From: JBJXHC01 sp046160825
GTDB taxonomy: Bacteria > Bacteroidota > Ignavibacteria > UBA10030 > UBA6906
Direction of reading: 5' to 3'
Assembly: GCA_046160825.1 (NCBI GenBank)
Contig: JBJXHC010000112.1
Span: 1-49,044, forward strand
Length of the DNA stretch: 49,044 bases
The notes below the pieces were generated by a model. It was not told the DNA's origin. It searched no databases and was given only the letters and a program-made list of their open reading frames with translations. Positions 42,409-49,044 of the stretch are shown in pieces (position 1 is the stretch's first letter; each line of letters starts with the position of its first letter). The translations under genes were made by a program, and so were the position numbers.

Positions 42409-43572
42409 CTATTGTGTGACCAACGCCTGCGGATGCGTCGCCGGTGCGCCGGTCTCCATCATCGAAAGGAAATCACGGAACAGGTAATCGCTGTCGTGCG
42501 GTCCGGGCGAAGCCTCAGGATGATACTGTACGGAGAAGAGTGGCAGGTGACGGTGACGGAAGCCTTCGTTGGTACCATCATTCAGATTAACGTGCGTGAT
42601 CTCAAGACTCTTCGAGTCGAGTGTAGCGGGATCAACCGCAAAGCCGTGATTCTGCGATGTGATCTCGATGTTGTTGGTCAGGAGATTCTTGACGGGATGA
42701 TTACCACCGCGGTGGCCGAACTTAAGCTTGAATGTCTTCGCTCCCAATGCAAGAGCAAGCAACTGGTGTCCGAGACAAATCCCGAAGATCGGAGCCTTGC
42801 CCACAAGCTTCTTGATGTTCTGGATGGCGAGTTTCACAGCAGCCGGATCGCCGGGACCATTGGAAAGGAAAATTCCATCGGGTCTCAGCGCCAGTACCTC
42901 CTCGGCAGGAAATTCGGCGGGTACAATCGTCACTTTGCATCCATAGCCGACAAGTCTGCGGAGAATATTCCGTTTGATGCCATAATCGTACGCGACAACA
43001 TTGAAACGACGCCCATTGGCACCGGCGCCCGTGAGCGTCTGCAACGCAAACGGTGTCGAGTCGATCTCATCCCACTCGTACGGTTCTTTGCAACTCACAA
43101 CGCTGGCGAGATTCAATCCGTCCATCTTCGGTGATTGACCGACTCTTTTGAGCAGACTCGCGTCATCCATATCAGTTGTCGAGAGCACACCGCGCATTGC
43201 CCCTTCGGTACGGATCATTCTCGTGAGCATGCGTGTATCGAGCCCCTCAATGGCTACGATATTGAATCTCCGGAGCCACGCAGCCAGACTTTCCGACGCA
43301 CGGAAGTTGCTGTACACTTTGCTGTATTCACGGACGATAATACCCGAAACCTGCGGGCGGGCGGATTCTACATCGTCGAGATTGACGCCGTAGTTCCCGA
43401 TCATCGGGTAGGTCATGGTCACAATCTGACCGGCGTAAGACGGGTCGGTGAAGATTTCCTGGTAGCCCGAGAGACTGGTATTGAAGACGACCTCCCCTGC
43501 GAGTTCGCCTTCAGCGCCGAATGATTCCCCCGTGAGGACAAGACCGTTTTCGAGTGCGAGCTTTGCGTTCAT
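42409..43572 (-). CDS. carA: carbamoyl-phosphate synthase small subunit
   Basis: This 387-residue subunit hydrolyses glutamine and passes ammonia to CarB for carbamoyl phosphate, used in pyrimidine and arginine synthesis. The N-terminal domain has FNTSLSGYQEIFTDPSYAGQIV; the class I amidotransferase domain has nucleophile Cys266 in GICLGHQLLALA and the His/Glu pair in VQYHPEASPGPHD. There is no Shine-Dalgarno site before the ATG at 43572 (a GTG lies one codon upstream), and a promoter ends eight bases before it. carB is not in the window. Confidence 0.96.
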   Translation of the reverse strand: MNAKLALENGLVLTGESFGAEGELAGEVVFNTSLSGYQEIFTDPSYAGQIVTMTYPMIGNYGVNLDDVESARPQVSGIIVREYSKVYSNFRASESLAAWLRRFNIVAIEGLDTRMLTRMIRTEGAMRGVLSTTDMDDASLLKRVGQSPKMDGLNLASVVSCKEPYEWDEIDSTPFALQTLTGAGANGRRFNVVAYDYGIKRNILRRLVGYGCKVTIVPAEFPAEEVLALRPDGIFLSNGPGDPAAVKLAIQNIKKLVGKAPIFGICLGHQLLALALGAKTFKLKFGHRGGNHPVKNLLTNNIEITSQNHGFAVDPATLDSKSLEITHVNLNDGTNEGFRHRHLPLFSVQYHPEASPGPHDSDYLFRDFLSMMETGAPATHPQALVTQ

Positions 43573-43580
43573 CACAGATC

Positions 43581-43609
43581 AATATAGGAAAGTCGGTTCT
43601 GCAATTCAA
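43581..43609 (-). promoter_or_regulatory. carA promoter (nearly leaderless)
   Basis: TTGAAT (43609-43604), 17 bases, TATATT (43586-43581) on the minus strand. Only eight bases separate the -10 box from the carA ATG, so the transcript should begin at or within two bases of the start codon. Confidence 0.65.
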
Positions 43610-43678
43610 GAAATGAACCGTGACTCCTTATCTCAATCTTCAACGATAACAACCGGTGGCACGAGCCGCAAAGTTCTC

Positions 43679-44722
43679 TCAGGGCTTGAATGCAAACGAA
43701 CCCGGAATCAACCCGACATCAAATTGCGACCTCAGTGTGCCCGTGGAAGAATAGATGCGCACTGCCCCCGGCACTGTGTACGTTCTCGGGTCGCCAAGAA
43801 GGATGTCCCCGGAAACAGGGTCCGCACCAATCCCATAAAAAAATGTGCCGCTGACAGCAGTTTCCGCAAACGTGTGAGTCTGTGTATTAATGGCTTTCAC
43901 ACTATCCAGCACTGGAACGTAGCACCGCTCCGTACCAACCGCCAGTTTGAAGGCATGATCGCCGATCAACACAGAATCGAGAATGCCAAGCGTCGAAGTA
44001 TTCATCGCATATACCTTGGCGGGAGTGTCGTCATTTGGATCGTTGAAGTCGTTATAGAATCCAACACAGAGAATATACACCACATCATCGGATATCCATT
44101 GGACTTCATAAGGATTGTCACCAACCTCGACAGTTTGCAAGACGGTAAGCGACGCGATGTCGATAACAGCCACGCCTCTTCCAGACCCAAATCCAGAGAT
44201 CGCCACAAACGCTTTCCCTCCCGCTATGGTAATTCCTTCTGGGCCTGATCCCACAGCGATGGTTTGTTGCACGCTGTGGCTTCGCACATTAAGAACGAGC
44301 ACTTCTCCATTGTTGTAGCCCGTAACAAGCGCTATACTGTCATTCACAAATGCCATCTGTCGCGGACTGGTTCCAGCGGTAAAAGTGATCGTTCCCTGAC
44401 TGACACATGTCGCCAGATCAATGATCTCGATTTTGTGGGAGTTGTTGACGATGACATAACCAAGTGTATTGCGTACTGCGATCGCATTTCCGACATCACC
44501 CAGATTCCTTCCGTTGATCCTTGCAAACACATCCTGGTAGATCTGCCCGTTTGCGATGTCGTAGTACGAAAGTGTGGAGTTCCCCTGCTGAAAGAGCCCT
44601 TCGTTCAACACATAAATCCCTCTCCCTGTCGGAATGTTGAACGTAGTTGGCGATGAGGGATCATCTTTGCACGCGGATAACAACAACGCGGCAGTGAGAA
44701 TACATGCAATACGGTAGATCAT
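43679..44722 (-). CDS. YncE-like beta-propeller lipoprotein, probable B12-binding partner of the TonB receptor
   Basis: This 347-residue protein has lipobox LLLSAC (Cys18) and seven-bladed propeller repeats of the DUF5074/YncE kind (GNAIAVRNTLGYVIVNN, PRQMAFVNDSIALVTGY, PEGITIAGGKAFVAISG, PYEVQWISDDVVYIL). In Bacteroides the similar surface lipoprotein BtuG captures vitamin B12 over BtuB. Its ATG overlaps the receptor stop as ATGA, and the pair lies behind a cobalamin riboswitch, which supports the same role here. The assignment to BtuG function is inference. Confidence 0.82.
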   Translation of the reverse strand: MIYRIACILTAALLLSACKDDPSSPTTFNIPTGRGIYVLNEGLFQQGNSTLSYYDIANGQIYQDVFARINGRNLGDVGNAIAVRNTLGYVIVNNSHKIEIIDLATCVSQGTITFTAGTSPRQMAFVNDSIALVTGYNNGEVLVLNVRSHSVQQTIAVGSGPEGITIAGGKAFVAISGFGSGRGVAVIDIASLTVLQTVEVGDNPYEVQWISDDVVYILCVGFYNDFNDPNDDTPAKVYAMNTSTLGILDSVLIGDHAFKLAVGTERCYVPVLDSVKAINTQTHTFAETAVSGTFFYGIGADPVSGDILLGDPRTYTVPGAVRIYSSTGTLRSQFDVGLIPGSFAFKP

Positions 44723-46887
44723 AGTTCGACTCCTAGTGTGAGTTTGAATTCCCTTAACGGGGTGGGATAGAGTGGGATAATCGTGTATGAACTGTTGAAG
44801 ACATTGGTTGCTTCGAGCTTGACTTCTGTCTTGAGAATATCAGTGGGGATGGAAAATCTCACCATGGCATCTGTCACCGAATGACCTGGAAGCGACCTGT
44901 CATTTATTTCGGTCGTGTACCGAAAGCTTGTCCAGGCATGGCGGATGTGAAACGTCACAGGCTCCGCAGTAACTGTCAGGGACGCTCCAACCGTCTGTTC
45001 CGGTATGTAGGGAATGATCTTGCCCCTTGTCGGATCGCCCGGATAGTCTTCGCTCCGCTTTCGGACGTCATTCAGCGTGAAGTTGGTGGAAAGACCGAGA
45101 ATGCCATCAAATCCTGTCCACCGCGCCTCAGCTTCCAGTCCCTGTGATTCCACGGAAAGGATGTTGCGCGGCGACCAGATACCTCCGGCACCGGGAGACC
45201 ATACGATCCGATCCGTGGTTTTTATATTAAAAGCACCGACATCAAGAGTGAACGGGCCTTGAATGTCTGCCGCAACGACTACTCCAAAGTCAAAGCTATA
45301 CGAACGTTCAGCTCTGAGGTCGGGGTTGCCACCAACTTTCCAATACAATTCATTGAATGACGGCACGCGAAAGTTCTTGCCGTAACTGGAGCGTATTCTT
45401 ATTTGCGGACTACGGAAGAGACCAATGTTCATGCCGAGTTTTGGATTGACATCCCCTTGCAAGGAGGAGAAATAATCATAGCGCACTGAAGGATAGAAAA
45501 TAATCTCCTGCGGGATCTTCGCGTTCAGGAAAATGCCGTGGTGTAAGCTGAGATAGGCACTGATCTGCCGGCGTATGGAGTGAATGACATCTGTACTTAT
45601 GATCTCGGCCCGCGAAACTTCCCCGCCTACAGTGGCAGAACCTTCGTCCGAGTACGAGTATTGTATCTCGGGATTGATCAGGAGTGTGTTGTTTTCGTGT
45701 TCGCTGAACAGCCCAACACCGGATTCCAGGTCAGTGTATGTTTGTTTGGTTGCTATGAAACTGGAATGCAGCCGGGCATCGACAACCGATGAAGGGTTCC
45801 ACACCAGGCCAACGTGTGAACGCGAGATGCGGTCGGTAAGTCGGGCGCGTCCTTCAAGCCCCGTGCTTGTTACAGCACCGGGTGAACCACGATCAGCATC
45901 GGAGTAGTCGAAGCCGCCAGTTGCGCTGAGTTCTGGCAAGAACCGGTACTCAAGAAATGTGTTAAGAAAGATCAGATCATAATCTGCTCCTTCGCGCCGG
46001 AGCACCGATGATGTTATGCCGTCGTCAAATCTGAATTTGTACCGACCGTTGCCGCGTTCCCGTCTGGCCATTCCTCTCCACCCGATCCCCGCACCCTGCC
46101 CACCGGCGCTCACTTCCTGGGCTTGATACCCTGAAGAACCGAGCGATGCCTTGGCCCTGATCGCGTTTTTCCCTTCAGGTTTGCGGGTAACAATATTGAT
46201 GACCCCACCGATTGCGTCAGCTCCGTACACCGATGAGTGACCGCCCTTCACGATCTCAATGTGTTGGACATTCGAGGTACTAAGCAACCCAAAATCGGTT
46301 TGACTGTTCTGAAAGCTGTTGTAGCGCATTCCGTCAATTAACACGAGCGTATGCTCTGAGTAGGTTCCACGGATTGAGAGAGACTGGATACCGTTTCGGC
46401 CACCATAGTCTCGCAGGAACAACGACGGCACACCTGCGAGGATCGACCCCACTGAACCACCGATACTGTTCTCAATTGCTGTTTGTGGAATAAATGTTAC
46501 GCTTGATGGTGACTTGATCGTGGAGACGGGTTGGCGGGTGGCGATGATCACTATTTCATCAGCATGATACTCCTTCGGAACAAGTTCTATTCTCAATCCA
46601 GCCGTAGTATGCTCCTCAAGGAGCACCCGAAAGGAATGATATCCCTCATGACCCACAATGAATATTGCAGGATACTTATCAACTGACAGAATGAATTGCC
46701 CAAGCGAATCACTAAGTGTGGCTATAGAATTGTTCACACTGATTGAGACGCTATGAATGGGCCAGCCAAGGCTGGCGTCAACAACAATTCCATTAACTTC
46801 TTTATCAGTAATGGGATAAGCTGACGCTCTCAGACAAAGCAACAGGCCGAGGCCAGATTGAATAGCGATGTGGATAACTCTGTGCAT
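44719..46887 (-). CDS. TonB-dependent outer-membrane receptor, BtuB-like (cobalamin)
   Basis: This 722-residue receptor has a signal peptide (to about ASAYP), a carboxypeptidase-regulatory-like domain (residues about 30-110), a plug (IVIIATRQPVSTIKSPSSVTF to GADAIGGVINIVTRKPEG, about 115-235) and a beta barrel ending in an aromatic-poor TLGVEL. The cobalamin riboswitch and terminator directly upstream identify corrinoids as the likely cargo. No Shine-Dalgarno site is visible before the ATG, which lies only 11 bases after the terminator tract. It forms an operon with the beta-propeller lipoprotein. Confidence 0.9.
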   Translation of the reverse strand: MHRVIHIAIQSGLGLLLCLRASAYPITDKEVNGIVVDASLGWPIHSVSISVNNSIATLSDSLGQFILSVDKYPAIFIVGHEGYHSFRVLLEEHTTAGLRIELVPKEYHADEIVIIATRQPVSTIKSPSSVTFIPQTAIENSIGGSVGSILAGVPSLFLRDYGGRNGIQSLSIRGTYSEHTLVLIDGMRYNSFQNSQTDFGLLSTSNVQHIEIVKGGHSSVYGADAIGGVINIVTRKPEGKNAIRAKASLGSSGYQAQEVSAGGQGAGIGWRGMARRERGNGRYKFRFDDGITSSVLRREGADYDLIFLNTFLEYRFLPELSATGGFDYSDADRGSPGAVTSTGLEGRARLTDRISRSHVGLVWNPSSVVDARLHSSFIATKQTYTDLESGVGLFSEHENNTLLINPEIQYSYSDEGSATVGGEVSRAEIISTDVIHSIRRQISAYLSLHHGIFLNAKIPQEIIFYPSVRYDYFSSLQGDVNPKLGMNIGLFRSPQIRIRSSYGKNFRVPSFNELYWKVGGNPDLRAERSYSFDFGVVVAADIQGPFTLDVGAFNIKTTDRIVWSPGAGGIWSPRNILSVESQGLEAEARWTGFDGILGLSTNFTLNDVRKRSEDYPGDPTRGKIIPYIPEQTVGASLTVTAEPVTFHIRHAWTSFRYTTEINDRSLPGHSVTDAMVRFSIPTDILKTEVKLEATNVFNSSYTIIPLYPTPLREFKLTLGVEL

Positions 46888-46897
46888 AAGTTGAAAA

Positions 46898-46936
46898 TGA
46901 AAAAGCCCCAGATTCCTTGCGGAAAAACTGGGGCTT
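46898..46936 (-). terminator. riboswitch expression-platform terminator
   Basis: AAGCCCCAG (46903-46911) and CTGGGGCTT (46928-46936) form a 9-base stem; on the minus strand TTTTTC follows. It lies between the cobalamin riboswitch and the receptor start and would stop transcription when B12 is bound. A separate hairpin ACCTTC/GAAGGT (46966-46981) lies between aptamer and terminator. Confidence 0.88.
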
Positions 46937-46993
46937 AAAAACCAAACTCAGATGGTAATACCCTAACCTTCCCGCGAAGGTATGCATAGGTCA

Positions 46994-47182
46994 AGATTCT
47001 GGCAGGTCTCCTGGCTCTCCCGATCCTCGAATGCCTTCCCGCTCCGACGTTTGTCGGTGCAGTGGTTTGTTATTCGAAGACTTGATCCGGAACTACCGGA
47101 TCGGGATTACAGTTGCGGGGCAGCTTCCGTTTTACACGGAATTCCCTTTTCAGCCCGATAATGAGATCGGGCACCAAAACTC
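46994..47182 (-). ncRNA. cobalamin riboswitch
   Basis: Read on the minus strand it shows GGTGCC (47175-47170), AAAAGGGAATTCCGTG, the conserved CTGCCCCGCAACTGTAA region and the B12 box AGCCAGGAGACCTGCC (about 47016-47001), all hallmarks of the AdoCbl aptamer (Rfam family RF00174). It controls the BtuB-like receptor and its propeller lipoprotein through the terminator at 46898-46936, repressing uptake when B12 is plentiful. Confidence 0.95.
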
Positions 47183-47215
47183 ATATTGGAAAAGAACGAT
47201 ACAAAAACCGCTGTC

Positions 47216-47244
47216 AATATACTCTCTCGCGAACCGTTTGTCAA
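47216..47244 (-). promoter_or_regulatory. promoter of the cobalamin-uptake operon
   Basis: TTGACA (47244-47239), 17 bases, TATATT (47221-47216) on the minus strand, just downstream of the transpeptidase stop. Transcription should start near 47209, so the whole riboswitch is in the leader. Confidence 0.8.
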
Positions 47245-47252
47245 GAACAAAA

Positions 47253-48947
47253 TCAGTAACCTATGGCAACACCCTCTTCCCGCGGGTCGGGGGCGCCAAG
47301 AAATTCACCATTCAGCGGATCAATCATCAGCGCCTGACATCTACCGTTATGATCAAACGTGAGTTCCAGAGAATATCCCATCCGGGTCAGATTGTTCCGA
47401 ACGTCAGGCGGAAGCCCGTGTGGCTCGTAGAATATTCTATCCGGCAGCCATTGGTGATGAATACGCGGCCAATCAATGGCCTCTTGCATATTCAAATCAT
47501 AGTCGATGACATTCATAATCACCTGAGCAACGGCAGTCGATATCCGGCTTCCTCCTCTTCCACCAACGGCCATGAAGGGCTTTCCGTCCTTGAGAACGAT
47601 CGTTGGGGCCATCGAACTCAGCATCCGTTTCCGTGGGGCGATTGCGTTGGCTTCTCCTCCAACAAGCCCATACATATTCGGCGTACCAGGCTTGACGACA
47701 AAGTCATCCATTTCATTGTTCAGAAAGAAACCCGCTCCGCCAACGACGGTCTTTGATCCATAGAACCCGTTTAATGTCACCGTTGCACTGACAACATTTC
47801 CAAACCCGTCAACAACACAATAGTGTGTTGTCTGTTGACCTTCTGTTTCTTCCAACTGTCCGGCGTGTATCCTGGTACTTGGTGTTGCCTGAAGTGAGTC
47901 AACAGTTCTTGCACGTTCAGTGGCATACTCCTTTGACAGGAGTTCTGCAAGAGGCATCTCAACGAAATCCGGGTCACCAAGGTAGACTGCCCTGTCTGCG
48001 TAGCTTCGTTGCGTAGCGGCCGCAAACACGTGCAGAGAGCGCGAGCTGCCGATCTCCATGCGACGGAGATCGAACTGCTCAAGCATGTTCAGCGTCTGCA
48101 ATACAACAACACCTCCGGCGGATGGTGGCGGGGAAGTAAGGATCTCGTATCCGCGATACAATCCCCTCAACGGTACGCGCTCAACCGCGCTGTACGAAGC
48201 GAGATCCTGGCGTGAGATAATTCCACCACCCCGGTCCATCTCTGCAACGATCAGTTCAGCCACTTTGCCTTCATAAAAACCCTTTTCTCCTTCATCGCTG
48301 ATCGCCTTCAGCGTACGAGCAAGATCTTCCTGCTTCAAGATGTCCCCTTGGCGCAGAATGCCGTTGCGGGTAAATGCTGTCTGACTGGAGGAATATTTAT
48401 TGAAGTCAACGCTGAACTCCCCGAGGGATTCAGCGAGCTGGCGGTCAACACGGAAACCGCGTTCAGCAAGCATAATCGACGGTTCCAGCACCTCTTCCCG
48501 ATCAAAAGAGCCATAGCGTTCGAGCGCGAGCAACAGACCGGCAACAGTCCCTGGCACTCCTGCCGATAGTGATCCGTTCTCACTCGCTCCGGATCTCACT
48601 TCTCCGGCACTGTCGAGATACATATCTCTGTGAGCTGCGAAAGGAGCTTGTTCACGGAAATCAATCATCGTTGTCCGACCGTCGGCGAGCCGAACTAACA
48701 TAAATCCGCCACCGCCAATGTTTCCCGCTTCAGGATAGGTGACGGCAAGGGTAAAACCGACAGCCACTGCTGCATCAATGGCGTTGCCGCCTTTTTTCAA
48801 CACTGCAACTCCAATAGCTGAAGCCATTGAATCGGCGGAAACGACCATCCCGCGGCTTGCGCGGACTGGTTTCTTTGATGCACCAGAAAGGACTCCGATG
48901 TTGATGAACATAACAACAACGAGGAGGGTGGCTCTGGGTATAGACAT
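47253..48947 (-). CDS. ggt: gamma-glutamyltranspeptidase
   Basis: This 564-residue Ntn-hydrolase precursor has a signal peptide, VSADSMASAIGVAVLKKGGNAIDAAVAVGF near the N-terminus, NIGGGGFMLVR, DFREQAP and the autocleavage site QTTHYCVVD near residue 370, where the second Thr becomes the catalytic N-terminus of the small subunit. Later GGGSRI-like GGRGGSRISTAVAQV is also present. It acts in the periplasm on glutathione and gamma-glutamyl peptides. CTGAGGACACG precedes the start. It lies just after the ssb terminator. Confidence 0.94.
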   Translation of the reverse strand: MSIPRATLLVVVMFINIGVLSGASKKPVRASRGMVVSADSMASAIGVAVLKKGGNAIDAAVAVGFTLAVTYPEAGNIGGGGFMLVRLADGRTTMIDFREQAPFAAHRDMYLDSAGEVRSGASENGSLSAGVPGTVAGLLLALERYGSFDREEVLEPSIMLAERGFRVDRQLAESLGEFSVDFNKYSSSQTAFTRNGILRQGDILKQEDLARTLKAISDEGEKGFYEGKVAELIVAEMDRGGGIISRQDLASYSAVERVPLRGLYRGYEILTSPPPSAGGVVVLQTLNMLEQFDLRRMEIGSSRSLHVFAAATQRSYADRAVYLGDPDFVEMPLAELLSKEYATERARTVDSLQATPSTRIHAGQLEETEGQQTTHYCVVDGFGNVVSATVTLNGFYGSKTVVGGAGFFLNNEMDDFVVKPGTPNMYGLVGGEANAIAPRKRMLSSMAPTIVLKDGKPFMAVGGRGGSRISTAVAQVIMNVIDYDLNMQEAIDWPRIHHQWLPDRIFYEPHGLPPDVRNNLTRMGYSLELTFDHNGRCQALMIDPLNGEFLGAPDPREEGVAIGY

Positions 48948-48965
48948 CGAACGTGTCCTCAGGAA

Positions 48966-48997
48966 AGAAAAAGCCCACGCAGTACATCACGTGGGCT
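48966..48997 (-). terminator. terminator of ssb
   Basis: AGCCCACG (48972-48979) and CGTGGGCT (48990-48997) form an 8-base stem; on the minus strand TTTTCTTT follows. It separates the upstream minus-strand gene from the transpeptidase gene. Confidence 0.85.
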
Positions 48998-49015
48998 GTA
49001 ATAAGAATACATCAG

Positions 49016-49044
49016 TTAGAACGGAAGATCGTCGTCTTTTCCCC
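49016..49044 (-). CDS. ssb: single-stranded DNA-binding protein, C-terminal tip only
   Basis: The last eight codons before a TAA stop at 49018-49016 encode GKDDDLPF. An acidic tail ending DDDLPF or DDDIPF is the hallmark of bacterial SSB, which uses it to recruit replication and repair proteins. The rest of the gene lies beyond the window. The call rests on this short tail only, but the motif is highly specific. Confidence 0.75.

Noticed and set aside
1..49044. tRNA or rRNA genes
   Set aside because: No cloverleaf with TTCGA-type arms and acceptor pairing was found; TTCGAGTCC-like words occur only inside coding regions.

Overview
The window reads as a chromosomal segment of an uncultured member of the Fibrobacteres-Chlorobi-Bacteroidetes (FCB) group, perhaps near Ignavibacteria, Kapabacteria or Chlorobi; this placement is inference. 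It rests on a surface beta-propeller lipoprotein paired with a TonB receptor that carries a carboxypeptidase-like N-terminal domain, CarboxypepD_reg/plug domains elsewhere, DUF2652 and DUF1835 proteins, and characteristic low-complexity intergenic text. Unlike classical Bacteroidia, many genes have clear Shine-Dalgarno sites, and promoters follow a TTGAC(T/A) - 17 bases - TATNTT pattern.

Layout. 1-2877 (minus): an A/T-rich, tightly coupled cassette of a DNA methyltransferase, a SIR2-like NADase and a DUF262 protein cut by the window edge; this is the best candidate for an undescribed defence system. 2928-5482 (minus): two coupled secreted amidohydrolases, one apparently without its metal ligands. 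5732-8751 (minus): an ECF sigma factor followed by an anti-sigma/CarboxypepD/plug/von Willebrand chimera. 8841-13507 (minus): promoter, nuoABCDEF and terminator, with nuoG-N absent. 13615-14423 (plus): a small protein overlapping a nucleotidyltransferase. 14456-16886 (minus): long-chain acyl-CoA synthetase and a small lipoprotein. 16988-19683 (plus): promoter, structured leader with an internal terminator, and a coenzyme-B12-dependent ribonucleotide reductase. 19686-21966: two paralogous lipoproteins between two similar blocks of palindromes. 22037-28349 (minus): thioredoxin-like protein, DUF2652 protein, a five-gene cluster (acetyltransferase, methyltransferase, lipoprotein, tiny membrane protein, DUF1835 protein) and a DUF885 peptidase.

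28372-29272: a single-domain HUH (Y1) transposase between two directly repeated arrays of six short hairpins. 29281-35251 (minus): FAD oxidoreductase, a MacA/MacB-like efflux set without an ATPase, and an aquaporin. 35312-39907 (plus): a large Lhr-family helicase. 39908-41652: an A/T-rich island with two small genes and a transposase remnant. 41635-43609 (minus): methyltransferase and carA with a nearly leaderless promoter. 43679-47244 (minus): promoter, cobalamin riboswitch, terminator, BtuB-like TonB receptor and a beta-propeller lipoprotein. 47253-48947 (minus): gamma-glutamyltranspeptidase. 49016-49044 (minus): the last codons of ssb.

Functional links: the riboswitch-controlled B12 uptake genes and the B12-dependent reductase fit an organism that imports corrinoids for DNA synthesis. 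Palindromic repeats occur between genes and, in two places, inside reading frames, suggesting an active history of palindromic elements.
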